64,000 bases of DNA, taken from assembly GCF_051465645.1 (NCBI RefSeq), contig NZ_CP195790.1, forward strand, positions 2,418,001 through 2,482,000, read 5' to 3'. The position numbers were made by a program, and so were the translations under genes. This stretch comes from Planctomicrobium sp051465645. GTDB lineage: Bacteria > Planctomycetota > Planctomycetia > Planctomycetales > Planctomycetaceae. Below are positions 26,221 to 35,044 of this stretch, in pieces (the first letter of the stretch is position 1; each line of letters opens with the position of its first letter). Below the pieces are notes generated by a model. It had not been told where the DNA came from. It saw only the letters and a program-made list of their open reading frames with translations, and searched no databases.

Positions 26221-26263
26221 AGTAGGTTCCGATCATTCTGGTAGTCGATCGGGAAAACCTACT
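26221..26263. repeat. Long hairpin upstream of the EF-hand gene
   Basis: AGTAGGTTCCGATC (26221-26234) pairs with GATCGG plus AACCTACT (26247-26252 and 26256-26263), with a three-base bulge GAA on the right side. The 14-bp stem lies in the probable leader of the minus-strand EF-hand gene. Confidence 0.5.
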
Positions 26264-26343
26264 GAGGCCAATGTCCACAAAGAGTGAGACGCAAAGTGGT
26301 CAGCTCTGGTGGCATCAGCTCACTGCACTCTTCATTCCATCAT

Positions 26344-26368
26344 CGCACATCTTGAAGAAAGATGTGCG
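26344..26368. repeat. Perfect hairpin in the csrA upstream region
   Basis: CGCACATCTT (26344-26353) and AAGATGTGCG (26359-26368) form a perfect 10-bp stem with the five-base loop GAAGA. TTCATTC before it and GAATGAG after it can add an outer stem. Confidence 0.5.
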
Positions 26369-26795
26369 GCAAGCGAGTGGCTGAATGAGGAATCTCTGAC
26401 GCCGCATCTTCCCATCGTTTTCAAGGAGAAGGCATCACTGCGAGATTTCAACAAGGGTCGGTTCCGCCAGCACAATTGCAGTTGAACGTCGTTCAGGAAA
26501 GTCCTGATTCTCTGATGCCTTCGACACCTTGAAACAATTTCCAGAAAATTCTCCATTTTTCCGATCGGAAGCGATTCCACGACGAATAATTCAAACAATC
26601 ACCACACCCAACCTGCACAACCCAAATCACTCAGAACACGCATCCTTCTGCTCTACTCCAGTATTCCAGATGGACGATCAAAGGTGTGTCAGCAAATGGA
26701 ATGTAAAGCCATCTGAGACAGCGGGTAACGTCCCACATTTACGATAATCAATGTCCGCAAATTGAAGTGCTGGACAACAACGAGGAGTCAGGAAG

Positions 26796-27002
26796 ATGCT
26801 CGTACTATCACGCCACCGCGACGAAAGTATCATGATTGGTGATAACATCGTGATCACCGTCGTCGACATCCGCGGAGATAAAGTTCGCCTGGGGATTCAG
26901 GCTCCAGCTGAAATCCCAGTTCATCGACAGGAAGTTTACGAAGCGATCCTCCGAGAGCGCTCAATCCAGACAATCAGCGAACAGAAGTCATCCGCTTCGT
27001 AA
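26796..27002 (+). CDS. csrA: Carbon storage regulator CsrA (RsmA family)
   Basis: The 68-residue protein starts with the hallmark MLVLSRHRDESIMIGDNIVI and continues GDKVRLGIQAPAEIPVHRQEVYEAI, the complete CsrA fold with the RNA-binding Leu4/Arg region and the Val-His-Arg segment near residue 43. CsrA dimers bind GGA motifs in mRNA leaders and repress or stabilise translation. Its own leader has GAGGAG and CAGGAAG just before the ATG, so self-control is plausible but unproven. A strong terminator follows at 27123. No flagellar or fliW gene is nearby. Confidence 0.95.
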   Translation: MLVLSRHRDESIMIGDNIVITVVDIRGDKVRLGIQAPAEIPVHRQEVYEAILRERSIQTISEQKSSAS

Positions 27003-27369
27003 TTCGCTGAAGCCGATGGGCCACGAAACAGCACCACGGCTATTAAAACATGCTTCCGCACTTTCAGGCACAACTTCGCGGGTTGCTGCTGCGTGATGAG
27101 CAAACGGATATCCACCGTAACGGAAGAGGCGTTGTCGAAACATTTCGACAACGCCTCTTCTTTTTTGCCCCACTCATTTGGACCTGTTTTGACTTCCATT
27201 CTGAGGAAACAGTCGCAGAATCTGTTACCTTGAGATTGCGTCCAATCACAGGCGTGCGAAAACATGTTTCTGTGAAGACCTTCCGTAACGGATTCATTTC
27301 TGTTTCGCAGAGACTTGAAGCATCCATTCAGGTTCGAATTGAATATCAAGCAGTTCAGGGGTGTTGGGG
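27003..27369. other. Intergenic region after csrA
   Basis: It contains the csrA terminator (27123-27166) and the upstream region of the WecA-like gene. Overlapping short frames arise from the terminator region and are not called. Confidence 0.5.
27123..27166 (+). terminator. Strong intrinsic terminator of csrA
   Basis: GAAGAGGCGTTGTCGA (27123-27138) pairs perfectly with TCGACAACGCCTCTTC (27145-27160) and is followed by six T. Confidence 0.93.
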
Positions 27370-28509
27370 ATGGTTTGGTTTGTCTGCGCTTGTACCATCC
27401 CTGCCTTTGTCATTTCCTGGATCGTGACCTGGCTCATGCGACAATGGGCTCCGGTTTGGGGACTGGTTGACCAGCCAGCCGCAAGAAAAGTCCACACCAC
27501 TCCCACGCCCCTCGGCGGAGGAATCGGGATCTATTTCGGTGTCGTTCTGCCGTTGCTGATCGCCCAACTTGTCATCTGGTGGCAGGCCCAACTCCCAACA
27601 CCATCCATTGGCATTCTGGAGCAGATGGGTGTCCATCTCCCCGGCGTTCTGGAACGTTCCGGGCAACTCTGGGGCATTATCGCTGCCGGTTCGGTTCTGA
27701 TGGCAATGGGATTGCTGGATGATCGCTACGGTCTTCCATGGAAAGCCAGACTTTCAGTTCAATTTCTGCTGGCCATCGCCCTCGTCTGCGGAGGCGTTCG
27801 GGCAACAATCTTTATTTCGCACCCGATTGTCGGAGCGAGTCTCACCGTGATCTGGATCGTCGTCCTGATCAACTCACTCAACTTTCTCGACAACATGGAC
27901 GGACTCTGCGGAGGAATCGGTCTCGTCGCCTCCGTGATGTTCGCATGGATCATGCTTCAAATGCCTGGCGAACCGAGATGGCTGGTCGGCGGTGCCTTAC
28001 TGGTCCTTGCTGGTTCGATCTCTGGATTTCTCTGGCATAATTGGACGCCAGCAAAGATTTTCATGGGAGACGCCGGAAGCACGTTCATTGGCTTAATCCT
28101 CTCGACAATGACAATCCTGGGGACGTTCTATGAAGAGGAACATACGCAACATCATGTGCTCCTCGCCCCTTTGCTGATCCTCGCGATTCCGCTGTACGAT
28201 TTCATCACGGTCATCAGCATTCGACTTTGGAATGGAAACAGCCCCTTTCAACCGGACCGCAATCACTTTTCTCACCGATTAAACGACCTCGGTTTGAGCC
28301 GCAAAAAATCGGTGCTGACAGTTCATTTCGCAACTCTGACAACCGGACTGGGTGCCGTGCTGCTGTATCATGTCAATGACAGCCGCGGAGCCGTTCTGGT
28401 ACTGGCTTTTGTATTCTGCCTGCTCGTCATCGTCTCCATTCTGGAACAGGCAGGACGCAAAAAGCAGCTGGAACAGAAACAGGCAGTAGAGGCATCGAAG
28501 CAAGTCTGA
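27370..28509 (+). CDS. wecA: WecA/TagO-type undecaprenyl-phosphate sugar-1-phosphate transferase
   Basis: The 379-residue protein has about eleven membrane helices and the polyprenyl-phosphate transferase motifs: DQPAARKVHTTPTPLGGG, LLDDRYGLP (the double Asp), NSLNFLDNMDGL, FMGDAGSTFIG, and DRNHFSHRL in place of the MraY HHHF motif. The last motif and the spacing point to the WecA/TagO side of the family, which transfers GlcNAc-1-phosphate (or a related sugar) to undecaprenyl phosphate to start O-antigen or similar polymers. AGGGG at 27357-27361 places the start at ATG 27370 rather than at the upstream GTG or TTG. Sugar specificity is inferred. Confidence 0.88.
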   Translation: MVWFVCACTIPAFVISWIVTWLMRQWAPVWGLVDQPAARKVHTTPTPLGGGIGIYFGVVLPLLIAQLVIWWQAQLPTPSIGILEQMGVHLPGVLERSGQLWGIIAAGSVLMAMGLLDDRYGLPWKARLSVQFLLAIALVCGGVRATIFISHPIVGASLTVIWIVVLINSLNFLDNMDGLCGGIGLVASVMFAWIMLQMPGEPRWLVGGALLVLAGSISGFLWHNWTPAKIFMGDAGSTFIGLILSTMTILGTFYEEEHTQHHVLLAPLLILAIPLYDFITVISIRLWNGNSPFQPDRNHFSHRLNDLGLSRKKSVLTVHFATLTTGLGAVLLYHVNDSRGAVLVLAFVFCLLVIVSILEQAGRKKQLEQKQAVEASKQV

Positions 28510-28580
28510 TCGGGCAAAAGGGTCAACTCGATTCGCCCTGACAAGCTTCCTTTTTAAGCGTCGAGACCAAGGGAGGTTTG

Positions 28581-29789
28581 ATGTTGTCCACTCAATTCCG
28601 CCAGTTCCTGAGCAATCTCCTTGTCGCGGGGCTCCTCGCATTTTCTGGAACGTCTGCCGCTTATGCAGATGAGACGAATGTTCTGCAGCCACGTCTGTCC
28701 AAGCAGTCAACGCTTCCAATTGCGGATCTCTCCACCGACGCTTCAAGAATGACTGTCATCGCTCGCGGGACAGAATCGGTTTACCAAGGTCACCCTCACT
28801 CATTATTGATGCCGGATGGAAAAACCATCTTCGTCGCGTGGACACTCAACCATGGCGGAAGTTGCGGACCGATCAAGAAAAGTTCCGATGGCGGACTGAC
28901 ATGGAGCGAACTGCTGCCGGTTCCTGAGAACTGGAAACAGGTCATCAACTGCCCGACATTGCATCGAATTGTCGGACCAGATGGCGTTGCCAGAATCTTT
29001 GCGTTCGCTGGAAATGGAGCAATGTTCCAGTCCATTTCACTCGACGATGGCAAGACATGGTCTGAGATGAAGCCCAACGGGCTGAAGTGCATCGTGGCCC
29101 CAATCAGTGTCATTGCCGTTGAAGAGGGCAAGAAATGGCTGATGTGGTATCACCGGGGAATCAGCGATGAAATGGTTGATGAGCGAAAGGACAAGACTCC
29201 ACGATCCATCTGGCAAAGCTCCTCAATCGATGGCGGTCTGACTTGGGGAGACTCCCATATTGTCTGCTCACTTCCTGGCGGTTATCCCTGCGAACCGGCA
29301 GCGATTCGTTCTCCTGATGGAAAACAGTTGCTGATGTTCATTCGAGAAAACACGAGAAAATGGAACTCGCTCTTTATCACCAGTGACGACGAAGGCCAAA
29401 CATGGTCTGCCCCGAAAGAGCTAACCGCGTCGTTAACCGGAGACAGACACCTCGCCCGATACGCCCCAGACGGAAGACTGGTTGTTGTCTTTCGTGATCT
29501 CGCAGACGGCCCGACACGCGGTCACTTTGTCGGCTGGGTGGGGACATATGACGATGTGATTCACGGCCGGGATGGTCAGTATCGTGTGAAACTGCTTCAC
29601 CAACATGGCCGCAAGTTCGACACTGGATATCCAGGTTTGGAACTTCTTCCGGATGGAACGTTCTTTACCGTCACTTACGTGCAACTGGTTCCTGAAGGTG
29701 AAAAGAATTCCGTGGTCGCCGTCCGTTTCCGACTCGATGAACTCGATGCCATCCCGAAGAAGATTCCAGCGGAATTCACTGAGAAATAA
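28581..29789 (+). CDS. Secreted sialidase-like protein (BNR/Asp-box)
   Basis: A signal peptide (LLVAGLLAFSGTSAAYAD) is followed by a beta-propeller with four Asp boxes: SSDGGLTWSE, SLDDGKTWSE, SIDGGLTWGD and SDDEGQTWSA. Sialidases and related exo-glycosidases use this fold. The conserved Arg triad is not certain from inspection, so activity on sialic acid is not assured; planctomycete members may act on other acidic sugars. GGGAGG four to five bases upstream fixes ATG 28581. It is followed by two convergent genes of similar theme. Confidence 0.85.
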   Translation: MLSTQFRQFLSNLLVAGLLAFSGTSAAYADETNVLQPRLSKQSTLPIADLSTDASRMTVIARGTESVYQGHPHSLLMPDGKTIFVAWTLNHGGSCGPIKKSSDGGLTWSELLPVPENWKQVINCPTLHRIVGPDGVARIFAFAGNGAMFQSISLDDGKTWSEMKPNGLKCIVAPISVIAVEEGKKWLMWYHRGISDEMVDERKDKTPRSIWQSSSIDGGLTWGDSHIVCSLPGGYPCEPAAIRSPDGKQLLMFIRENTRKWNSLFITSDDEGQTWSAPKELTASLTGDRHLARYAPDGRLVVVFRDLADGPTRGHFVGWVGTYDDVIHGRDGQYRVKLLHQHGRKFDTGYPGLELLPDGTFFTVTYVQLVPEGEKNSVVAVRFRLDELDAIPKKIPAEFTEK

Positions 29790-29830
29790 CACCGCAAGTA
29801 TCGAGCAGCAAAACTCAATCGGCATGAAAA

Positions 29831-29887
29831 AAACCGCCTGAATCAGTCTTCCACTCAGGAAGACACGATTCACGGCGGTTTGTTTTG
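29831..29887. terminator. Terminator between sialidase-like gene and DUF1080 gene
   Basis: AAACCGCC, TGAATC and GTCTTCC on the left pair with GGAAGAC, GATTCA and GGCGGTTT on the right, with small bulges. A run TGTTTTGT follows on the plus strand and an A-run precedes it, so it can serve both convergent genes. Confidence 0.85.
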
Positions 29888-29983
29888 TATCAGGCTTCGA
29901 CGTCTGCTCGCGAACAAGCAGAGATGAGCTCTCACAGACTTCGGTTGAATCCACTCAGGATGGAATCACTGAAAGAGATAGAG

Positions 29984-30727
29984 CTATTTTGTTCCAGCCG
30001 CTCGGGATTCCGCAGGCTGTCCTGGTGCAGTCGATGTGTTTGCTTCCTTTTTGACCAACAGCTTGATGTTGCGGAATTGAGTCTTCATTGGAGGGCCAGC
30101 GTGCAATTGCAACGCCAGAACCCCTTCGAGACTACGAGCCGCAGACTGTTGATCGATGATCTCGATGGTCTTAACGCCATCGATGTAGTGAGTGATGTGG
30201 TCACCCTGACAGACGATCTTCAACTCATGCCATTCAGCGAGCTCAATTGGAGTCACAGGAACGTCGAGCTTTGTGACTTCTTTATTCCCATCAGCCTTAT
30301 AAAGGACTTTCTGTCCACGTTCGGCCATGATGCCTCGGCCGCCTTCTTCATAAAGCATACCGGTGTAAGGAGCATTGGCGTGAATATCTGCCTGATATCC
30401 TCTGACGACCCAATCGCCGACGTCTGGGCGACGCTGTGATCGGTACTGAATTCCTGAATTGTTATTGCCTTCCAACCGGAAGTCAGCAACCAAGGTGAAG
30501 TCAGAGACCTTTCCGCCGGTCCAGACCAGAAACTGATTCGCTTTGATCGAACCGTCTGAAACACCGGTGATCACACCGTCTTTAACAGACCAGAGTTCTG
30601 GATTGCCGTCCCAGTTTGTCAGATCTTTGCCGTTGAAGATCTCGACAAATCCGTCATTTGCCTTTGCAGACGGAACCAGACAGGCAGCCATGCAGCAAGT
30701 CAGCAGTAAAGTCGCGAAAACACGCAC
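29984..30727 (-). CDS. DUF1080 secreted protein (3-keto-disaccharide hydrolase family)
   Basis: The 247-residue protein has a signal peptide (ATLLLTCCMAACLVPSAKAND) and a single DUF1080 concanavalin-like domain: FVEIFNGKDLTNWDGN, WSVKDGVITG, FTLVADFRLEGNNNSGIQYRS, GYQADIH, EWHELKIVCQGDHITHYIDGV, and a closing LALQLHAGPPM..FRNIKL. Members hydrolyse 3-keto-glycosides; many planctomycete genomes have dozens. GTG 30727 follows GGGAGAG by about eight bases, whereas the upstream ATG pair (30769) has no ribosome binding site. It sits between two sialidase-like genes, suggesting glycan use. Confidence 0.87.
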   Translation of the reverse strand: MRVFATLLLTCCMAACLVPSAKANDGFVEIFNGKDLTNWDGNPELWSVKDGVITGVSDGSIKANQFLVWTGGKVSDFTLVADFRLEGNNNSGIQYRSQRRPDVGDWVVRGYQADIHANAPYTGMLYEEGGRGIMAERGQKVLYKADGNKEVTKLDVPVTPIELAEWHELKIVCQGDHITHYIDGVKTIEIIDQQSAARSLEGVLALQLHAGPPMKTQFRNIKLLVKKEANTSTAPGQPAESRAAGTK

Positions 30728-31016
30728 GATTTCTCTCTCCCAAACGGCATCTGTCGACAGGGACATCATCGCCAGTCACAGTCGAAAATCCGGCCAAACC
30801 GAATCCCATCAGTGATCATTGAACAGTAGTGTTGCATAGTAACAAATGCAGAAGCAAGAAAAAGTCGCGACGTGGATGAAGTCCATCACGATTTGAGCAA
30901 TTAATCGCAACAAACAGAATTCTCGACCAGTTCGTTCCATCCTGTGACGACACTGATGTCGTTTCGGTTTCCAAACCCGTGCGTCAATCGCATATGAACT
31001 TCTTCTCCGAAGTAAC

Positions 31017-32321
31017 TCACTTGGAGGTGGACGAACTGGATGGAGCAGGAACCAGAAGATTCGGTTGACTCCAAAGAAGACGGGACGCAAATACGCGGTT
31101 GTCGCTCCCATATTTCTCGACACCTGCCGGTTGCATCCACTCTGCCGTTGTCACCCAGGTTTCATTCTGATTCACATCAACGACACCAAAGTTGCCAAGT
31201 CGGGTCCCCTTCTCCGGAACAACAACCTTCTCGGTCGACCGAATCACCTGTTGCGTTTCCGGATTCACTTGAGCGATGAACAGCGGCGCCCGATGTCGAA
31301 ACACGTGATCGTTATTCGCGCCTTTTCTTGTGTACACCAGAAACAGCCCCTGACTGTGAGTCACCCAATGCTGTTGTGTGTTGTAACTTCCGAGTTCAGT
31401 TCCATCGTCGAATTGCCAGGGCTTTGGTTCTGAAAACTGAATTCCGTCGTGACTGGTGCTGACATACCCGCGGAGATCATGACGCATTGTCAGGAAAAAT
31501 GTCCCGTTGAATCGTGTGAGCGAGGGTTCACCGACCCCCCGTTTTTCTGCGACGGTCAACAGATTTCCATGTTCGACATAGTTCAATGTTTCTCCATCAA
31601 ACCGGCAGCGGATCACACAGACCTGAGTGAATGGATCTTTCGGAGCTTTTCCATAGATCGGGAGGAGCACATCGCCGTTCTCAAGGTCGAATCTCTGAAC
31701 ACAGCCTGCCCCTGACGCCTGAAACTCCGGAACAGTCTCCGGCAATTCAAGCACCTTCCAAGGCTCCCATTTTCCCTGCTTCGGGTTCCAGCAAGAGTAT
31801 GCTGTCGCCCGAGGACGTGGATTGAAGATCGCATTGCTGCGATACCAGGCCGTATGACCAATCCCCAGCAGACGCTGCGATTTCTCATGCCACTTCGGAG
31901 TGAAGTCGCATACAACAACGTCATCTCCATCACGAAGAAGGTCTTCATTTCCGGAAACGCCCGGAGGGACAGGCGATTTCCCGACTCGATAGACCTGTCG
32001 ATGAAAATCCTGCTGTTCAGCCGGTGCAGACCAGGTTTTCGAGAAATCAGACGTATGCAATTCATTTAACGCATAAAACACATCGGAACCGGAGAGACGC
32101 AGCTTCTGCATCGTCATCATGACAAGCGGGTTGGTTCCCTTTTCATTTCCCGGTGCCCCTGGAGGAATCGCCCCTGCTCGTGGGTGAACCCAGCACGATT
32201 TCCCATCAAACCCTTCCCGAACCACTGTCAGATCAATCGAATACGTCAACTGCGGTTCATCGGCATCGACTATTCCTGTTCCAAGAAACAGACAAGCGAG
32301 GAAGATTCGACAGAAATTCAT
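31017..32321 (-). CDS. Secreted sialidase-like beta-propeller protein
   Basis: The 434-residue product starts with a signal peptide (MNFCRIFLACLFLGTGIVDAD). It has beta-propeller strand repeats with an early HPRAG, SKTWSAP (an Asp-box-like turn), GVGEPSLTRFNGTFFLTMRHD and GYVSTSHDGIQFSEP. It looks like the glycoside-hydrolase/sialidase superfamily and shares theme, but little direct sequence, with the gene at 28581. Together with the DUF1080 gene it forms a three-gene glycan neighbourhood. The exact substrate cannot be read. Confidence 0.8.
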   Translation of the reverse strand: MNFCRIFLACLFLGTGIVDADEPQLTYSIDLTVVREGFDGKSCWVHPRAGAIPPGAPGNEKGTNPLVMMTMQKLRLSGSDVFYALNELHTSDFSKTWSAPAEQQDFHRQVYRVGKSPVPPGVSGNEDLLRDGDDVVVCDFTPKWHEKSQRLLGIGHTAWYRSNAIFNPRPRATAYSCWNPKQGKWEPWKVLELPETVPEFQASGAGCVQRFDLENGDVLLPIYGKAPKDPFTQVCVIRCRFDGETLNYVEHGNLLTVAEKRGVGEPSLTRFNGTFFLTMRHDLRGYVSTSHDGIQFSEPKPWQFDDGTELGSYNTQQHWVTHSQGLFLVYTRKGANNDHVFRHRAPLFIAQVNPETQQVIRSTEKVVVPEKGTRLGNFGVVDVNQNETWVTTAEWMQPAGVEKYGSDNRVFASRLLWSQPNLLVPAPSSSSTSK

Positions 32322-32723
32322 GGGGGCCCTCCAGATTCTGTTACTCTGGATTGCTCCAGATTCGGTTGATCTTGTTACAAGTCAATCATTGGTCGCCATG
32401 TCATGGCGAACGTATCTGAAACTTGACCATTTTTCGATAACGCATCTATACTCCCCCATTACAAATGCTGAAAAAGCACGAGAACAGGCCCCTGTCACTC
32501 TGATCTTTTCCAGCAATTCGACGGTGCGGACGACATGGTTTCCGATCTTGTTGTTCCTCACAATTTGACGGGCTCCACAGGCCATGCCTGCAGGATTCAC
32601 TCACGGATGTCGTGAGCCGCACACTTAATTAACAGACGGTGCCTTCATCGGACTTTCCAATACCTGGAAACCGGAGAATGCACAAACGAACTGGCCGGAA
32701 CAGGCCGCAGGCTGTGATTGGCG
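32322..32723. other. Intergenic region between divergent genes
   Basis: This 402-base gap carries a direct repeat CCAGATTC near 32332 and 32356 and a small hairpin CTCACG-GATGT-CGTGAG at 32600-32616. No gene is visible. Confidence 0.5.
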
Positions 32724-33809
32724 ATGACAGGACCAAATCCAACTACTGACTCACCAGATCAACACCACCACAGTCATTCTGAGCCGAACGAATTCGGGAA
32801 GCTTCTGAACAAAGGTGCTGGCGTTGCGAAGCCTTACACAAACCAGCTTCTGGCTGGCGGCATTGCATTCATTGTCGTCCTGGCAGGAGCGATGTTCTGG
32901 TTGCGTGGAACACACGCTCAGAACACCGTCGGCTGGGACGAATTCGCAGTCTGTCGGGCTCCAGAAGACTATCAGGCACTGGCCGATAAATACCCAACTC
33001 AACCAGTTGGCCAAGCTGCCCGACTGCAGGCAGGTCGGCAATACCTTCGTGAAGGGCTTGAACAATCTTTGACCAACCGCGCCGTCAGCGACGAACGCAT
33101 CAAACAGGCGAAAGACGCCTTTGACGCATTGCTGAAACCAGGCGGAAGCCCACAGTTCCGAGAAGAAGCCCTCTACGGATTCGCAACCTCGCTCGAAGCA
33201 CTCTCTGACGGCAACGACAAAACTGCCATCGAAGCTTACGAGCAACTGTTGAAGGACTACCCGGAATCACAGCACCGACTGTGGGTCAACACCCGTATCG
33301 CAGCACTGAAATCCCCGAATGCAGAAGGCTTCTACGCCTGGTTCCGTAAGCAGAATCCAAAACCAGCGGACCGCCCAACTCCACAGGATTCAAAGCCAGC
33401 ATCTCCAGACGACATCTTCAAAGATCTCCAGCTTCCAACAGGCAGCGGAGCACCTGCTGCTCCAGCCGGAGAGATGAAGATCGAACTGCCGAAACTGGAA
33501 GGCGAAGCTCCAAAGGCGATGCCAGCTGACAAGGAAGCTCCAGCTGCAAAAACACCAGAAAAAGCTCCTGCAATGCCAGCTCCGGCTCCTGAAAAACCAG
33601 CGGAGATGCCTGCAGAAACAAAGCCAGCTGCTGAAAAACCGGCCGCTGAAAAACCGGCAGAAGCCAAACCAGAAGCGGGCAAGCCAGCAACTGAAAAACC
33701 AGCTGAAGAAAAGGCACCAGAGAAGGCAACTGAAGAGAAGAAGCCTGAGAGTGAAAAGCCTGCTACTGAAGAAGCAAAGCCAGCAGCAGAAGCTCCAGCA
33801 GAGAAGTAA
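32724..33809 (+). CDS. Membrane-anchored helical-repeat protein with Lys/Glu/Pro/Ala tail
   Basis: The 361-residue protein has a His-rich N-terminus (DQHHHSHSEPN), one transmembrane helix near residues 43-65 (LLAGGIAFIVVLAGAMFWL), a TPR-like helical region (FREEALYGFATSLEALSDGNDKTA, AIEAYEQLLKDYPES) and a C-terminal tail of ~130 residues made almost only of Lys, Glu, Pro and Ala. The tail resembles that of the 1369-residue TPR protein but carries many glutamates, so it is nearly charge-balanced. The first in-frame ATG at 32724 is used; a TTG lies two codons upstream. Function unknown. Confidence 0.8.
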   Translation: MTGPNPTTDSPDQHHHSHSEPNEFGKLLNKGAGVAKPYTNQLLAGGIAFIVVLAGAMFWLRGTHAQNTVGWDEFAVCRAPEDYQALADKYPTQPVGQAARLQAGRQYLREGLEQSLTNRAVSDERIKQAKDAFDALLKPGGSPQFREEALYGFATSLEALSDGNDKTAIEAYEQLLKDYPESQHRLWVNTRIAALKSPNAEGFYAWFRKQNPKPADRPTPQDSKPASPDDIFKDLQLPTGSGAPAAPAGEMKIELPKLEGEAPKAMPADKEAPAAKTPEKAPAMPAPAPEKPAEMPAETKPAAEKPAAEKPAEAKPEAGKPATEKPAEEKAPEKATEEKKPESEKPATEEAKPAAEAPAEK

Positions 33810-33847
33810 GGGCAACCTGCTTCTGTTGATCGCCTGATACTCAAACA

Positions 33848-33883
33848 ATGGATTGCCACATCGTCAGTCGAGTGGCAATCCAT
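33848..33883 (+). terminator. Terminator-like hairpin
   Basis: ATGGATTGCCAC (33848-33859) and GTGGCAATCCAT (33872-33883) form a perfect 12-bp stem with a twelve-base loop, followed by TTGCTTG. The T-run is weak. Confidence 0.65.
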
Positions 33884-33986
33884 TTGCTTGTTGGCAGGTG
33901 AGAAAATCCGATGCGGCACGAACACAGAGTCGTTTTCGTTGCTCGCGTCGAAACACAGTTCTTTTAATGATTGCGAATGACGTCCG

Positions 33987-34988
33987 ATGAGTGAAGAACT
34001 CTCGTCCGAGATTCAAACGCTCACGGTTGAATCCCGAGGGCATGGATGGCGTGTCGACCATTACCTGACACGCATCTTTCCAAACCACAGTCGCGGACTG
34101 TTCCAGAAAGCGATTGAACAGGGGGCCGTTCTTGTCAACGGATTGCCTGTCAAAGCGAGTCGCCGTCTCCGTGTGAATGACCGCATTTCGGTCAAGTTGC
34201 CTCAAGAGGCAGACAGCAGCATCGCGGCAGAAGACCTTCCGATTGAAGTCATCTACGAAGACGATGCAATCGCTGTCATCAACAAGCCGGCGAACATGGT
34301 CACCCATCCCGGTAAGGCGAATTACACCGGGACGCTTGCCGCTGCGGTTCAATTCCACTTTGACAATCTCAGCGATATCGCTGGTCAGCTTCGACCGGGG
34401 ATTGTTCACCGTCTGGACCGCGACACCACTGGCGTCATCATCATTGCCAAGGACAATCAGGTTCACAATCGCCTGACCAAGCAATTCGAACAGCGTACGG
34501 TGAAGAAAGAATATCGGGCGATTGTTCGAGGAGTGATTGATCGGGATTCGGACTACATCCGGACTCACGTGAAAGTGCATCCCAAAGCACATGAGAAGAT
34601 GATCGTCTGTGCTCCGGACGACAAATCACGGGAAGCCATCACGTTCTATCGTGTGCTGAACACTTTCCGCGGTTTCACCGAAGTTCAGCTGCTTCCTGAG
34701 ACGGGACGCACACACCAGCTGCGTGTCCATATGCAGTACCTGAAGCACCCGATCATTGCTGACCGCCTTTATGCTGGTCACGACAAACTCCTGCTCTCGG
34801 AACTGGCCGGGACTCCAGCGATTGCCGATGAAGTTCCGCTTATCAGCCGTCAGGCACTTCACGCCCATAAGCTGAAATTGCGACATCCGGTGACGGACGC
34901 GATTATGGAATTCGAAGCTCCCCTCCCACCAGACATGCAACAGCTGCTCAAAGCACTCCACGAACACCGCTCGGTGAGTGGACGGTAA
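33987..34988 (+). CDS. rluD: RluD-family 23S rRNA pseudouridine synthase
   Basis: The 333-residue protein has an N-terminal S4 RNA-binding domain (WRVDHYLTRIF..HSRGLFQKAIEQGAVLVNG) and a catalytic RluA-family domain with the signature HRLDRDTTGVIIIAK (141-155) and the catalytic aspartate at 144. Other family marks are VINKPANMVTHPG and GRTHQLRVHM. RluD modifies helix 69 of 23S rRNA at three uridines; specificity within the RluA/C/D group is inferred from the S4 domain and length. Confidence 0.93.
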   Translation: MSEELSSEIQTLTVESRGHGWRVDHYLTRIFPNHSRGLFQKAIEQGAVLVNGLPVKASRRLRVNDRISVKLPQEADSSIAAEDLPIEVIYEDDAIAVINKPANMVTHPGKANYTGTLAAAVQFHFDNLSDIAGQLRPGIVHRLDRDTTGVIIIAKDNQVHNRLTKQFEQRTVKKEYRAIVRGVIDRDSDYIRTHVKVHPKAHEKMIVCAPDDKSREAITFYRVLNTFRGFTEVQLLPETGRTHQLRVHMQYLKHPIIADRLYAGHDKLLLSELAGTPAIADEVPLISRQALHAHKLKLRHPVTDAIMEFEAPLPPDMQQLLKALHEHRSVSGR

Positions 34989-35044
34989 TCAATTTAACAA
35001 ACGCACATCTTCCTACTGCCTTCACACATGGAAAGCATCTGCTC

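Larger units (their letters stand above)
26148..26795. other. Intergenic region between EF-hand gene and csrA
   Basis: This 648-base gap separates divergent genes. It holds two strong hairpins (26221-26263 and 26344-26368) but no convincing gene. Its last 30 bases form the csrA leader. Confidence 0.55.

Noticed and set aside
33332..33925. Ser/Ala/Gly-rich minus-strand frame opposite the Lys/Glu/Pro tail
   Set aside because: It is produced by the repetitive codons of the real plus-strand tail.
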